A DNA stretch of 64,000 bases from UBA5018 sp947463165 (GTDB taxonomy: Bacteria > Cyanobacteriota > Cyanobacteriia > PCC-6307 > Cyanobiaceae), in assembly GCA_943371245.1 (NCBI GenBank), contig CALRTY020000015.1, positions 1 through 64,000 on the forward strand, given 5' to 3'. Positions 15,520 to 24,838 of this stretch are shown here, piece after piece (position 1 is the first letter of the stretch; every line of letters begins with the position of its first letter). The notes under the pieces were generated by a model. It saw only the letters and a list, made by a program, of their open reading frames with translations, was not told the origin of the DNA and made no database searches. The translations under genes were made by a program, and so were the position numbers.

Positions 15520-15966
15520 TTAAACTGAGAAAATGTATCGCCTGGCTTGGGTCGGGCTTGCCTTGCTTGCCGTAGCGGATCGGCTTTGACGAGGGGTTGG
15601 GCGTCGTTGGAAGGAGACGGCTCGAGTGGATGGCTTTCGAGCCGCTTTGCCAAGTGCCTGCTCCGCCCACTTGTTGAGGCTGGTTCCGCTCCGGGCGGCA
15701 GCCTTGAGAGCTGCCGCATGTATTTCAGGTGAGATGTGCAGCATTGGTTTACCGCTTGCGGGCTTTTCTGGCGCAGAACCCAGTGCCTGGGATGCGGCTA
15801 AATAGTCTTCGATGGCGGCATAAAAATTGGACTCAAACTCTGCTACAGACTCGCCATGAAACGAGATGATGTCGTCAATGCCCAGAACACGACCAACGAG
15901 AATCTTGTCTTCAGTATCTAAGACCATGCTCGCCGTGTAGCCCTTGTAGTCCATGGAATTGATCAT
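15520..15966 (-). CDS. HicB-like antitoxin with RHH domain, no HicA partner
   Basis: About 148 residues. HicB N-terminal fold: YKGYTASMVLDTEDKILVGRV then ISFHGESVAEFESNFYAAIEDYL. The C-terminal Arc-like DNA-binding segment is MLHISPEIHAAALKAAARSG then SLNKWAEQAL, and a long basic tail follows. The start is ATG at 15966. No HicA-type toxin is seen within 350 bp on either side, so it is an orphan antitoxin or regulator. Confidence 0.8.
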   Translation of the reverse strand: MINSMDYKGYTASMVLDTEDKILVGRVLGIDDIISFHGESVAEFESNFYAAIEDYLAASQALGSAPEKPASGKPMLHISPEIHAAALKAAARSGTSLNKWAEQALGKAARKPSTRAVSFQRRPTPRQSRSATASKASPTQARRYIFSV

Positions 15967-16069
15967 GGCTTGATGGCGACTTGCGGTAATGGGGAACTGG
16001 GAAGTGTCAGTTAGAGGATTTCCGCCGCTGACCAACGCTCCTACCACCCAAATCCGCCATAGTGGGCCG

Positions 16070-16303
16070 ATGGAAAAGAGCAAGCCAATGGCTCGGGAGA
16101 GCACGGCGGAGATGGCCGCCAACATCAGCCGTGAACTGGCAGTGATTCTGCGCAGCCTGGCCCAGGGTCGTGGCGACCCGATCGCCGAGCCAAGGCTCAC
16201 TGCGACGGCCATGGCCCACCTGCTGATCTGCAGCAGGGAGCTACTGCAAAACCTGCTGATCGATACGGCCCGTAGACCCCAGCGCATCGAAATTGATAGC
16301 TAA
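16070..16303 (+). CDS. Hypothetical small protein
   Basis: 77 residues, helix-rich (MEKSKPMARESTAEMAANIS, ELAVILRSLAQ, AMAHLLICSRELLQNLLID). No family recognised. Upstream it is divergent from the HicB-like gene. The composition looks protein-like rather than antisense noise, but the ribosome-binding site is weak. It could be spurious. Confidence 0.35.
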   Translation: MEKSKPMARESTAEMAANISRELAVILRSLAQGRGDPIAEPRLTATAMAHLLICSRELLQNLLIDTARRPQRIEIDS

Positions 16304-16835
16304 CTAGCGGGGGGCACCAGCACAGGTCCTGACCAAACGAACCGCCTATCGCTCCTGTGCTTGCGCAAATACCATTAAAAAGCCCCCGGGGGAGCAACCC
16401 GGGGGCTTAGGAAGCCGTCCCTTTGTTTGGCATAAAAATTGCCAGATGTTTTTTGCTGCTGTGAAGCTGCTGGCCTTGGCGCCTGGGGCCTAATGATCCA
16501 GGATGGGGCAGTTTGGGTTCCTTGGGGCACCTGAAGCGGTGCGAATGGAGTGCCGACCGGCATGACGCCCAATTGGATAAAAATCCTCTTGTCACACCGG
16601 ACGGCCCGCCCCGATTGGTTGGAGACTGTTGGAGCAGGGGCCTGCAGTCAGCTTGCTTCCGGTTGCTGGCGGGGTGGCGTGTCGTCCATCGTGGGCGCCT
16701 CCTGAGTTCGTGAATACAGAATCGCCCATCTGGCGTTGCCACGCAATCGGCGATTACACCTATTGCCTCGCCCTGGCATCGGCAACAGGATGGAAGGCTT
16801 GGGGTCCTTGCTCTAAGGAGCCCCGGCGCACCACA
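16304..16835. other. Intergenic region downstream of the DEAD-box gene
   Basis: About 530 bp with no convincing gene on either strand. One strong terminator for minus-strand transcripts lies at 16376-16407, leaving ~430 bp between it and the helicase stop that could be a long 3' UTR or house a small RNA. Confidence 0.5.
16376..16407 (-). terminator. Strong intrinsic terminator (minus strand)
   Basis: Perfect 10-bp stem AGCCCCCGGG/CCCGGGGGCT with a 7-nt loop. The A-run at 16376-16380 becomes a T tail on the minus strand. Confidence 0.88.
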
Positions 16836-18152
16836 TCAACGACCGGCCATGGGGCGCCGGCCACTGCGCCTGGGGCTGGGGGCCGCTGCCGCTGGGTGAT
16901 TGCTGCGGCTGCGGTTGCCGGAGCCGCCAGGCTGGCGGCCCTTGCCGCGGCCGCCACTGAGATCGAGGGGAGCGGCCTTGAGCACCTTCGGCTCGAAACC
17001 TGCCACCTCCTGGCGGGGCAATGGATTGCCGAGCAGCCGTTCAATCGCCCGCAGCAGCTCGCATTCCTCGGCGGCCACCAGCGAAATCGCCTGGCCGCTG
17101 TGCCCGGCCCGGCCGGTGCGGCCAATCCGGTGCACGTAGTCCTCGGCGTGGTTGGGCAGATCCAGGTTGATCACGTGGGGCAACTGGTGGATATCGATGC
17201 CGCGGGCCGCCAGATCCGTGGCCACCAGCACCCGCAGGGCACCGCTCTTAAATTCGGAGAGGGCCCGGGTGCGGGCGCCCTGGCTCTTGTTGCCGTGGAT
17301 GGCGGCGGCGGCCATGCCCTCCTTCTCCAGCCGTTCGGCCATCCGATTCGCCCCGTGTTTGGTGCGCGAGAACACCAGCACCTGCTGCCAGTTATTGGCG
17401 CGGATCAGATGGCTGAGCAGATCCCCCTTGCGATCCATGTCGCAGGGGTGCAGCAGGTGCTCCACCGTGGGGGCGGCGCGGTTTTCAGGCGTCGCCTGCA
17501 GCTGCACCGGCTGCTGCAACAGCCCCGTGGCCAGCCTTCTGATATCGGTTGAAAAGGTGGCGGAAAACAGCAGGTTTTGCCGTTTGGGTGGCATCAAGGC
17601 CAGGATTTTGTGGATATCGCGGATGAAGCCCATATCGAGCATGCGATCGGCTTCATCGAGCACCAGGATCTCCACCCGATCCAGCCGCAGGGCCCGCTGC
17701 TGCTGCAGGTCCATCAGCCTTCCCGGCGTGGCCACCAGGATGTCGGTGCCCCGCTGCAGGCGGATCATCTGGGGGTTGATCTTCACCCCGCCAAACACCA
17801 CATCACTGCGCAGGTTTAGATAGCGGCCATAGGCCCTCACGCTCTCGGCCACCTGGGCGGCCAGCTCGCGGGTGGGGGTGAGTACCAGGGCGCGCACCAC
17901 GCCAGCGCGGGCCTGGGGCCCATGGCGCAGCAGCTCCAACATCGGCAGCGTAAAACCCGCGGTTTTGCCAGTACCCGTTTGGGCGGCGGCCATCACGTCG
18001 CGGCCGGCAAGTACGGCGGGAATACATTGCCCCTGGATTGGGGAAGGCTGGGTGTAGCCCTTTTCGGCAACAGCCTTGAGAATTGGCTCCCCCAGCCCGA
18101 GGGAGGCAAAATCAACAGTAGCTTGAGAAATAGCCTTAACATCCGACATCAC
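16836..18152 (-). CDS. DEAD-box ATP-dependent RNA helicase (RhlE-like)
   Basis: 438 residues. Motifs in order: Q motif YTQPSPIQ, I AAQTGTGKT, Ia PTRELA, II VLDEADRM, III SAT, V ARGIDI and VI HRIGRTGRAG. The C-terminal ~60 residues are Gly/Arg/Ser/Pro-rich with no fold, as in RhlE-type cyanobacterial helicases that unwind structured RNA. Monocistronic by spacing (119 bp to trpC stop). A long 3' region with a terminator follows. Confidence 0.93.
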   Translation of the reverse strand: MMSDVKAISQATVDFASLGLGEPILKAVAEKGYTQPSPIQGQCIPAVLAGRDVMAAAQTGTGKTAGFTLPMLELLRHGPQARAGVVRALVLTPTRELAAQVAESVRAYGRYLNLRSDVVFGGVKINPQMIRLQRGTDILVATPGRLMDLQQQRALRLDRVEILVLDEADRMLDMGFIRDIHKILALMPPKRQNLLFSATFSTDIRRLATGLLQQPVQLQATPENRAAPTVEHLLHPCDMDRKGDLLSHLIRANNWQQVLVFSRTKHGANRMAERLEKEGMAAAAIHGNKSQGARTRALSEFKSGALRVLVATDLAARGIDIHQLPHVINLDLPNHAEDYVHRIGRTGRAGHSGQAISLVAAEECELLRAIERLLGNPLPRQEVAGFEPKVLKAAPLDLSGGRGKGRQPGGSGNRSRSNHPAAAAPSPRRSGRRPMAGR

Positions 18153-18271
18153 CCCAGCCTAGATGGCCTCCAGATCCGGGCCCTACCGCCGTGCGTCGGC
18201 CCTGATCCAGGCCTGGAGGTTTTGGGGCCCGGGAAGCTCTGGGGGGCCGAACCCTGGTTGAGGGGAGGCGC

Positions 18272-19156
18272 CTAGCCGTTAATCAACTGCTCCAATGCGG
18301 CGGTCACGTCGTCTTGGCGCATCAGCGATTCGCCCACCAGCACCGCATCGGCGCCGGCGTTTTGCACCCGATCGAGATCGTCGCGGCTGAACAGCCCCGA
18401 TTCACTCACCAGCAGGGCCCCCTTGGCGCGGATCCGATCGCCGTAGCTGGCCATCAGCCGCTCGGTGGTGGCCAAATCCGTGTGGAAGCTGCTCAGATCG
18501 CGGTTGTTGATGCCGATCAGCTTCACCCGATCGAGGGCCAGCGCCCGCTCCATTTCCTCCTCGTCGTGCACCTCCAGCAACACCGCCAGCTGCAGGCTGT
18601 GGGCCACCTTGAGCAGGTAGCGCAGGTCGGCGTCGCTGAGGATGGCGGCAATCAATAAAACGGCATCGGCACCGCAGGCGCGGGCGTGATACAGCTGATA
18701 GGGGGTGAGGATGAATTCTTTGCACAGCAGGGGCAGATCCACGGCGCCGCGCACCGCCACCAGCACCTCAAAGCCCCCCTGAAAAAACTTTTTATCGGTG
18801 AGCACCGATAGACAACTGGCGCCGCCCAATTGGTAGGAGCGGGCAATCGCCACCGGATCGAAATCGGCGCGGATCACCCCCTTGCTGGGGCTGGCCTTCT
18901 TCACCTCGGCGATCACCGCCGGCTTGCGGCAGCTGGCCTTTAGTGCCGCCACAAAGTCGTGGGTGGGCGGTAGATCGGCCACCTGCTTCTGCAACTTCTC
19001 CAAACCCACCCGCTGGCGGGCCTGCTCCACCTCCCGGTCTTTCTCCCAAACGATCTCCTCCAAGATGTGGCGCGGCTGCTGATCTGGATGGGGGATGCCG
19101 TATTCCAGATGGGCTACCCGCACGCTCGGGTTAGGGGGGCGACGACGAATTTCCAT
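18272..19156 (-). CDS. trpC: Indole-3-glycerol phosphate synthase
   Basis: 294 residues from the ATG at 19156. TIM-barrel with AEVKKASPSKGVI (catalytic Lys), VLTDKKFFQGG, CKEFILTPYQ, EVHDEEEM, GINNRDL and VSESGLF. An N-terminal extension of ~35 residues (MEIRRRPPNPSV) is typical of the cyanobacterial enzyme. Tryptophan biosynthesis, cytoplasm. Start is 1 bp beyond the lpdA stop, so the two genes are co-transcribed. Confidence 0.95.
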   Translation of the reverse strand: MEIRRRPPNPSVRVAHLEYGIPHPDQQPRHILEEIVWEKDREVEQARQRVGLEKLQKQVADLPPTHDFVAALKASCRKPAVIAEVKKASPSKGVIRADFDPVAIARSYQLGGASCLSVLTDKKFFQGGFEVLVAVRGAVDLPLLCKEFILTPYQLYHARACGADAVLLIAAILSDADLRYLLKVAHSLQLAVLLEVHDEEEMERALALDRVKLIGINNRDLSSFHTDLATTERLMASYGDRIRAKGALLVSESGLFSRDDLDRVQNAGADAVLVGESLMRQDDVTAALEQLING

Positions 19157-19157
19157 C

Positions 19158-20615
19158 TCAGGCCACCACCGCCATCGCCGCCTGTTTGTAGGCCACTTCC
19201 ACCACCTCACTCAAGGTGGGATGGGTGTGCACCTCGGTGGCCAATTGCACCACGCTCTGGCGGCGGGCGATGGCATTGGCGATCTCTTGAATCAAGTCGG
19301 CGGCATGCAGCCCGTAGATGTGGGCACCGAGCACCTCGCCACTGGCTTTGTTAAATAACAACTTCATCAATCCGTCGCTCTCCAGTTCAGCCAGGGCCTT
19401 GGAATTGGCCTTGAAATAGCTACGCACAGACCCCAACTCAAAACCCTCCTTGGCGGCCAGGGCCTTGGCATCGGCTTCACTCAATCCCACCGAACTGATC
19501 TCGGGATGGGTGAAGGTGGCTGCCGGTATTGATCGGTAATCGATCTGGCGGGCATGGCCCAAGATGTTGTCAATCGCCACCGTGCCCTGGGCCGCAGCCG
19601 TATGGGCCAGCATCATCTTGCCGGTGACATCGCCCACCGCCCATAAATTCGGCACCACCGCCGCGCCCGGCTCGTTGTTCTCCAGCACCCGCATGGCGTC
19701 GTCCACCGCGATGAAGCCCCGCTGGGTGCTCACCCCCACGGCGGCCAGGTTGAGCTCCTTGCTGGTGGGCACCCGGCCGGTGGCCACCAGCACCGCATCC
19801 ACCTCCAGGGTTTCCACCGGCTCGCGGCTGGCCATCTCCACCAGCTCGATCCGCACCGGGCAACCGGGGGTGATCGACTTGGCCAGCACCCCGGCCCGGG
19901 CATCGATTTCGCGGCCGTCGATCAAGTGGCGGGCGGCGATTTTGGCGATATCTGGATCAAAGGTGGGCATCACCCGATCCAGGGCCTCGATCATGGTTAC
20001 CTCACAGCCCAGAGCCGTGTACACATCGGCAAATTCCAGGCCGATATAGCCACTGCCCACGATGGCGATCCAGCGCGGCAGCCACTCAAGGTTGATCGCC
20101 TCATCGCTGGTGAATACGGTGCGGCCATCGGTGACGATCCCCGGCGGCACAAACGGATCGGAGCCGGTGGCCAGGATCACGTGGCGGGCGCTGTAGATCC
20201 GCTCGATGCCGCTGCCGCTCTCGCGCACCGTCACCCGCTGGGGCCCCTCCAGCCTTCCCTTGCCCCGCATGATCTGCACGCCAGAGCGTTCCAGGGTTTT
20301 GGTGAGGTTGGTGCGGATCGTGGCCACCAATTGGTTGGCGTGGTCGGCGATCTTCTGCCGCTCAAAGCGCACCGGCGCCGCATGGATGCCAAAGCCGGCC
20401 AGGTGCTCGGCATCGGCCAGCTCCCGCACCCGGCCGCTGGCCGCCAGCAGCGCTTTGGAGGGCACGCAGCCGCGGTTGACGCAGGTGCCGCCCATGTCGC
20501 GGGCCTCCACGATCGCCACCCGCAGGCCGTGGTCGGCGCCGTGTTTGGCGGCATCAAAGCCGCCATAGCCGGCACCGATCACGATCACGTCAAAGTCGAA
20601 GGTGGCTTCGCTCAC
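19158..20615 (-). CDS. lpdA: Dihydrolipoamide dehydrogenase (E3)
   Basis: 485 residues from the GTG at 20615; the frame is open further upstream but would run into the intergenic gap. FAD site DVIVIGAGYGG, redox disulfide in GGTCVNRGCVPSKAL, NAD site IVGSGYIGLEFA, and C-terminal active-site His-Glu region HTHPTLSEVVEVA. FAD flavoprotein shared by the pyruvate dehydrogenase and glycine cleavage complexes. Lies between an rRNA methylase gene and trpC on the same strand. Confidence 0.95.
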   Translation of the reverse strand: MSEATFDFDVIVIGAGYGGFDAAKHGADHGLRVAIVEARDMGGTCVNRGCVPSKALLAASGRVRELADAEHLAGFGIHAAPVRFERQKIADHANQLVATIRTNLTKTLERSGVQIMRGKGRLEGPQRVTVRESGSGIERIYSARHVILATGSDPFVPPGIVTDGRTVFTSDEAINLEWLPRWIAIVGSGYIGLEFADVYTALGCEVTMIEALDRVMPTFDPDIAKIAARHLIDGREIDARAGVLAKSITPGCPVRIELVEMASREPVETLEVDAVLVATGRVPTSKELNLAAVGVSTQRGFIAVDDAMRVLENNEPGAAVVPNLWAVGDVTGKMMLAHTAAAQGTVAIDNILGHARQIDYRSIPAATFTHPEISSVGLSEADAKALAAKEGFELGSVRSYFKANSKALAELESDGLMKLLFNKASGEVLGAHIYGLHAADLIQEIANAIARRQSVVQLATEVHTHPTLSEVVEVAYKQAAMAVVA

Positions 20616-20649
20616 CGAGCCGCAGCGCAGATGCCGCCATCCTCCCCCG

Positions 20650-21447
20650 TCAGCGGCTGAAACTCTGCCGCCAACGCTCCAGTAGCAGCGGGGCGGCGGC
20701 CACCGCCACATTCAGCGACTCCACCGCCGCACTGTGGGGAATGGTGAGCTGGCGGCTGGCCAGGGCCAATAAGTCCGGCGCCAACCCCGCCCCCTCATTG
20801 CCGAGCAGCAGCACGGTGGGACGGCTCCAGTCGTATTGCCAATAAGGAATCGCCTCCGGCGTCACCACCGCCGCCACCACCTGGCAGCCGGCGGCGGCCG
20901 CCCCCACCAATCTGGCGGCCAGGGCCGGGCCGTCGCCGCGCAGCAGCGGCAGGGCCAGGGACGCCCCGGCCGAGGCCCGCAACACCTTCGGTTGCAGCGG
21001 ATCGGCCCCGTCCGCCAGCCACACCTGCTCCACTCCAGCCGCCAGGGCGGTGCGCAGCAGGGTGCCGAGATTGCCTGGATCCTGCAGCCGATCCAGGGCC
21101 AGCACCCAAGTAGGCGGGCCTGCGTTGCTGGTGGGGCAGGGGGGCTCGAGGGTTAACACCACCCCATCCGGGTGCTCGGTGGTGCTCACCGCCGCCAACA
21201 CCTCCTCGGTTACCAGTTGTGGCCGCAACCCCGCCGGCAGGGCCGCCAGCAGCTGGCCATGGCGCTCACACCAGAGCTCGGTGGCCAGCAGCTCCCGGGG
21301 CCGCAACCGCAGCCGCAGCACCTCCTGCAGTAGGTGGGTGCCTTCCAGCAGCAGCAGTGACGCCTGGCGGCGCCCCTTGGCCTGGTGCAGCTGGCGCAGG
21401 CGCCCCACCAGGGGATTGCGCCTACTGGTGATCAGCCCCTCGCTCAC
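20650..21447 (-). CDS. SpoU/TrmH-family RNA 2'-O-methyltransferase
   Basis: 265 residues. N-terminal substrate-binding part (ITSRRNPLVGRLRQLH, LLLEGTHLL) and SPOUT C-terminal knot: LALDRLQDPGNLGTLLRTA (motif 1), VLLLGNEGAGL (motif 2) and LTIPHSAAVESLNVAVAAA (motif 3). All three SAM-binding motifs are intact. Likely modifies 23S rRNA or tRNA ribose; exact target unknown. 34 bp upstream of lpdA. Confidence 0.92.
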   Translation of the reverse strand: MSEGLITSRRNPLVGRLRQLHQAKGRRQASLLLLEGTHLLQEVLRLRLRPRELLATELWCERHGQLLAALPAGLRPQLVTEEVLAAVSTTEHPDGVVLTLEPPCPTSNAGPPTWVLALDRLQDPGNLGTLLRTALAAGVEQVWLADGADPLQPKVLRASAGASLALPLLRGDGPALAARLVGAAAAGCQVVAAVVTPEAIPYWQYDWSRPTVLLLGNEGAGLAPDLLALASRQLTIPHSAAVESLNVAVAAAPLLLERWRQSFSR

Positions 21448-21453
21448 AGCCGC

Positions 21454-21702
21454 TTAAAACTGGCGGTGCTGGCGCACCTTCATGCCGTCCTGGAGGTGCA
21501 GTTCGCCATTCTCCAATTCGAGCCCACTCACGGCGGCCAACTCACCTTTAACTCCCTCAGCCTGGAGATTGGTCACAAGTTGCCTGATTAGCTCATTTTC
21601 CACAGCATTGTGGTCGAGCATATCCGGGGTGAGCATCTCCAAAAATCGCCCCAATTTTGCGGCAACTAATTCAGAGGAGTTGGTGATTTTGAGGATGATC
21701 AT
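21454..21702 (-). CDS. Conserved small protein of picocyanobacteria, unknown function
   Basis: 82 residues: MIILKITNSSELVAAKLGRF, LTPDMLDHNAVENELI and GLELENGELHLQDGMKVRQ. No domain recognised. It lies 6 bp upstream of the rRNA methylase start, probably co-transcribed with it, and 8 bp downstream of a tRNA-Leu gene. Confidence 0.7.
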   Translation of the reverse strand: MIILKITNSSELVAAKLGRFLEMLTPDMLDHNAVENELIRQLVTNLQAEGVKGELAAVSGLELENGELHLQDGMKVRQHRQF

Positions 21703-21710
21703 GAATAGAG

Positions 21711-21794
21711 TGCGGATGGGGAGACTTGAACTCCCACGACATTGCTGCCACTAGTACCTGAAACTAGCGCGTCTACCAATTCCGCCACATCCGC
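21711..21794 (-). tRNA. tRNA-Leu (CAG)
   Basis: 84-nt class II tRNA. Acceptor GCGGATG pairs with CATCCGC, anticodon stem CTAGT/ACTAG with loop TTCAGGT (anticodon CAG), long variable arm, T-arm GTTCAAGTC. CCA is not encoded. Confidence 0.95.
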
Positions 21795-21865
21795 GTGGCT
21801 GTCGCGTCGGCGACCTAGCAACCTTAAGCCATGGCCGTCTCGCTCCCACCGCCCCAGCCCCCACA

Positions 21866-21950
21866 GCCTTTGGCGGCAGCGCCACAGCCCCTGGCGGCAG
21901 CAACACCGCCCCTGGCGGCAGAAGCAACACAGTTTCTGGCGGCAGCACAA
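21866..21950. repeat. Degenerate tandem repeat between tRNA-Leu and murA
   Basis: About four imperfect units of 21-24 bp sharing TGGCGGCAG and CACAGCC/CACCGCC. Open frames across it (Pro/Leu/Ala repeats on both strands) look like products of the repeat, not genes. Confidence 0.7.
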
Positions 21951-22048
21951 CTGGGCAGCGGCTGCGGCGCTAGCCAGTTCCTGCTGCGGCCTCCTAGACG
22001 GCCCGGTTATTTCTTGTCAAGATTCGCCAGCAATTGGCAGGAGCTGCG

Positions 22049-23389
22049 TTGATAACCCTGACCGGCTCCCCCGCCCCAGTGATCGCCAATCCCGTGCTGG
22101 AGATCATCGGCGGCCAGCAACTCAGCGGCCAGCTCCAGGTGAGTGGTGCCAAAAACTCAGCCCTGGTGCTGATGGCCGCCTGCCTGCTCAGCCGCGACAC
22201 GATCCGGCTGCGCAACGTGCCGGCGCTCACCGATATCGCCGCCATGGGCCAGGTGCTCACCAGCTTGGGCGGTCGGATCGTGCAGCACGCCGATGGCCTG
22301 GAGCTCAATGGCGAAGGCATCAATAATTCAACCGCCCCCTACGAGCTGGTGAACAGCCTGCGGGCCAGCTTCTTTTGCATCGGTCCGCTGCTGGCCCGCA
22401 CCGGCCTGGCCAAGGTGCCCCTGCCCGGTGGCTGCCAGATCGGCAGTCGGCCCGTGGTGGAGCACGTGCGCGGCCTCAAGGCCCTGGGCGCCCAGGTGAG
22501 CATCGAGCACGGCGTGGTCACCGCCGCCCTGCCCGGTCGCGGCCGCCGCCTCAAGGGCTGCCGCATCCATCTCGACTGCCCCAGCGTTGGCGCCACCGAA
22601 ACATTGATGATGGCCGCCGCCCTGGCCGAGGGCGAGACGGTGATCGACAACGCCGCCCTCGAACCGGAGGTGAGCGACCTGGCTGGACTGCTGCTGGCCA
22701 TGGGCGCCCGGGTGCGCGGCGCCGGCACCCCCACGATCACCATCGTTGGCGTGGAGCGGCTGCACGGGGCCGATTACGCCGTGATCCCCGATCGCATCGA
22801 GGCCGGCACCTTTCTGCTGGCGGCGGCGATCACCCGCTCCGATCTGCGGGTGGCCCCCCTGATCCCCGAGCATCTCGGCGCCGTGCTCACCAAACTTGAG
22901 GAGGTTGGCTTCCTGCTGCGCCACGACGGCGTCGGCACCACCATCCTGGCCAGCCAGCGCCATGCGCCCCTGCTGCGGGGCGTAGACCTGCGCACCCAGC
23001 CCTTCCCCGGCTTCCCCACCGACCTGCAGGCACCGTTCATGAGCCTGCTGACCACGGTGCCGGGCAGCAGCATGATCACCGAAAGCATCTTTGAAAATCG
23101 GCTCCAGCACGTGGCGGAGCTGCAGCGCATGGGCGCCGACATCCGCACCCAGGGCAACACCGCCGTGGTGGAAGGGGTGGCGCGCCTCAGCGGCGCCCCG
23201 GTGAAAGGCACCGATCTGCGCGCCTCCGCCGCCATGGTGCTGGCCGGCCTGGCCGCCGATGGCACCACCACCGTGCGGGGCCTCGACTACCTCGACCGCG
23301 GCTACGCCCAGCTGGAGCAGAAACTCAGCGGTGTCGGTGCCCGCCTGCAGCGGCTATCGGCCCAGTCCCAGCTGCTGGCCGCCAATTGA
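22049..23389 (+). CDS. murA: UDP-N-acetylglucosamine 1-carboxyvinyltransferase
   Basis: 446 residues from the TTG at 22049, preceded by AGGAG at 5-nt spacing; a TTG 15 bp upstream is in frame but lacks this. EPSP-synthase-like fold with GAKNSALVLMAA (active-site Lys-Asn) and PGGCQIGSRPVVEH containing the catalytic, fosfomycin-target Cys. First committed step of peptidoglycan synthesis, cytoplasmic. Followed by a tRNA-Leu on the same strand. Confidence 0.95.
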   Translation: MITLTGSPAPVIANPVLEIIGGQQLSGQLQVSGAKNSALVLMAACLLSRDTIRLRNVPALTDIAAMGQVLTSLGGRIVQHADGLELNGEGINNSTAPYELVNSLRASFFCIGPLLARTGLAKVPLPGGCQIGSRPVVEHVRGLKALGAQVSIEHGVVTAALPGRGRRLKGCRIHLDCPSVGATETLMMAAALAEGETVIDNAALEPEVSDLAGLLLAMGARVRGAGTPTITIVGVERLHGADYAVIPDRIEAGTFLLAAAITRSDLRVAPLIPEHLGAVLTKLEEVGFLLRHDGVGTTILASQRHAPLLRGVDLRTQPFPGFPTDLQAPFMSLLTTVPGSSMITESIFENRLQHVAELQRMGADIRTQGNTAVVEGVARLSGAPVKGTDLRASAAMVLAGLAADGTTTVRGLDYLDRGYAQLEQKLSGVGARLQRLSAQSQLLAAN

Positions 23390-23511
23390 ATCGCAGCCTG
23401 GGCTGCTGGCTAGACCCCTGAAAGGCTGGCCCAACCCTGGGTTGCTATTGGGTGGCTATCCCGCCCGGCGGCGCAGCTGCCCAGACCGGCGCCGCGTAAG
23501 CTCCAAGACGA

Positions 23512-23593
23512 GGGAGCGTGCCGGAATTGGTAGACGGACTCGACTCAAAATCGAGCGCCTTCGGGCATGTGGGTTCGAGTCCCACCGCTCCCA
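23512..23593 (+). tRNA. tRNA-Leu (CAA)
   Basis: 82-nt class II tRNA. Acceptor GGGAGCG/CGCTCCC, anticodon stem CTCGA/TCGAG with loop CTCAAAA (anticodon CAA), T-arm GGTTCGAGTCC. CCA is not encoded. Confidence 0.96.
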
Positions 23594-23638
23594 TCCCTCC
23601 AGACCCCCTGGTCAGCCAGGCCAGCCACTGACGAGCCC

Positions 23639-24838
23639 ATGGCCCCTAGCCCGGTGATGGACACCTACGCCCGCTTCCCGGTGGAGCTGGTGCGCGGTCG
23701 GGGGGTGTGGGTCTGGGACTCCGCCGGCAAGCGCTATCTCGACTGTGTGGCCGGCATCGCCGTCTGCTGCCTCGGCCATAGCGATCGACGCCTGAAGCGG
23801 GCCCTCTGCCGCCAGCTGGACACCCTCCAGCACGTTTCCAATCTGTATCGAATTCCCGAGCAGGAGCAGCTGGCCGAGCGGATCGTCTCCAGCAGCTGCC
23901 TGGATCGGGTGTTCTTCTGCAATTCCGGCGCCGAGGCCAACGAGGCCGCCATCAAGCTGGCCCGCAAGCACGGCCACCAGGTGCGGGGCATTGCCGAACC
24001 GCTGATCCTCACCGCCAACGCCAGCTTCCACGGCCGCACCCTCGCCGCCGTCACCGCCACCGGCCAACCCAAATACCACCAGGGCTTTGAGCCGATGGTG
24101 CAGGGTTTCCGCCACTTCCCCTACAACGACATCGCCGCCTTTGAATCCTTGCTCGCCGACTGCGAGGCGGAGGGGCCCCGGGTGGCGGCGGTGCTGCTGG
24201 AGCCGCTGCAGGGGGAAGGGGGCGTGGTGCCCGGCGATCCGGCCTTCTTCCGCCGCCTGCGCCAATGCTGCGATGAGCGCCATATCCTGCTGATCTTTGA
24301 CGAAGTACAGATCGGCGTGGGCCGCAGCGGCCGGCTCTGGGGCTACGAGCGGCTGGGGGTGGAACCCGATGCGATCACCCTGGCCAAGGGGCTCGGCGGT
24401 GGCTTCCCGATCGGCGCCCTGGCCGTGAAGAGCGCCGTGGATCACTTCCGTCCCGGCGAGCACGCCAGCACCTTCGGCGGCAATCCGATGGCCTGTCGCG
24501 CCGGCCTCACCGTGCTGGCCGAACTGGAGCGGCGCCAGCTGCTCCCCCACGTGCAGCGCATGGGCGAGCTGTTGCAAGACCAGCTGGCCCATCTAATTGC
24601 TCGCCATCCCTCGCTGCTGGAGGGCTCCAGGGGCTGGGGGCTGTTGCAAGGCCTCGTACTCAGGCCAGAGGCCCCCAGCGCAGCGGCGGTGGTGCAGGCC
24701 TGTCTGGAGGAGGGCCTGCTGTTGGTGCCCGCCGGCGGCCAGGTGGTGCGGTTTGTGCCGCCCTTAACGATCAAACCCCGCCAGCTGCGCCAGGCCGTGC
24801 AGCTGCTGGAGCGCGCCCTGCTTCGCCTTGCCCGCTGA
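23639..24838 (+). CDS. argD: Acetylornithine aminotransferase
   Basis: 399 residues from the ATG at 23639; upstream frame overlaps the tRNA and is excluded. Class III PLP enzyme: CNSGAEANEAAIKLARKHG, SFHGRTLAAVTATG, LIFDEVQIGVGRSG and PLP lysine in TLAKGLGGGFPIGA, then HASTFGGNPMACRAG. Arginine biosynthesis. Its end overlaps the folC start by 11 bp, so they form an operon. Confidence 0.93.
   Translation: MAPSPVMDTYARFPVELVRGRGVWVWDSAGKRYLDCVAGIAVCCLGHSDRRLKRALCRQLDTLQHVSNLYRIPEQEQLAERIVSSSCLDRVFFCNSGAEANEAAIKLARKHGHQVRGIAEPLILTANASFHGRTLAAVTATGQPKYHQGFEPMVQGFRHFPYNDIAAFESLLADCEAEGPRVAAVLLEPLQGEGGVVPGDPAFFRRLRQCCDERHILLIFDEVQIGVGRSGRLWGYERLGVEPDAITLAKGLGGGFPIGALAVKSAVDHFRPGEHASTFGGNPMACRAGLTVLAELERRQLLPHVQRMGELLQDQLAHLIARHPSLLEGSRGWGLLQGLVLRPEAPSAAAVVQACLEEGLLLVPAGGQVVRFVPPLTIKPRQLRQAVQLLERALLRLAR

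Noticed and set aside
16407..16742. 111-codon ORF downstream of the helicase gene
   Set aside because: Arg/Pro/Ser-rich composition without conserved pattern or ribosome-binding site.
21831..22052. Pro/Ala-rich ORF upstream of murA
   Set aside because: It is the translation of a tandem repeat and overlaps the murA start.
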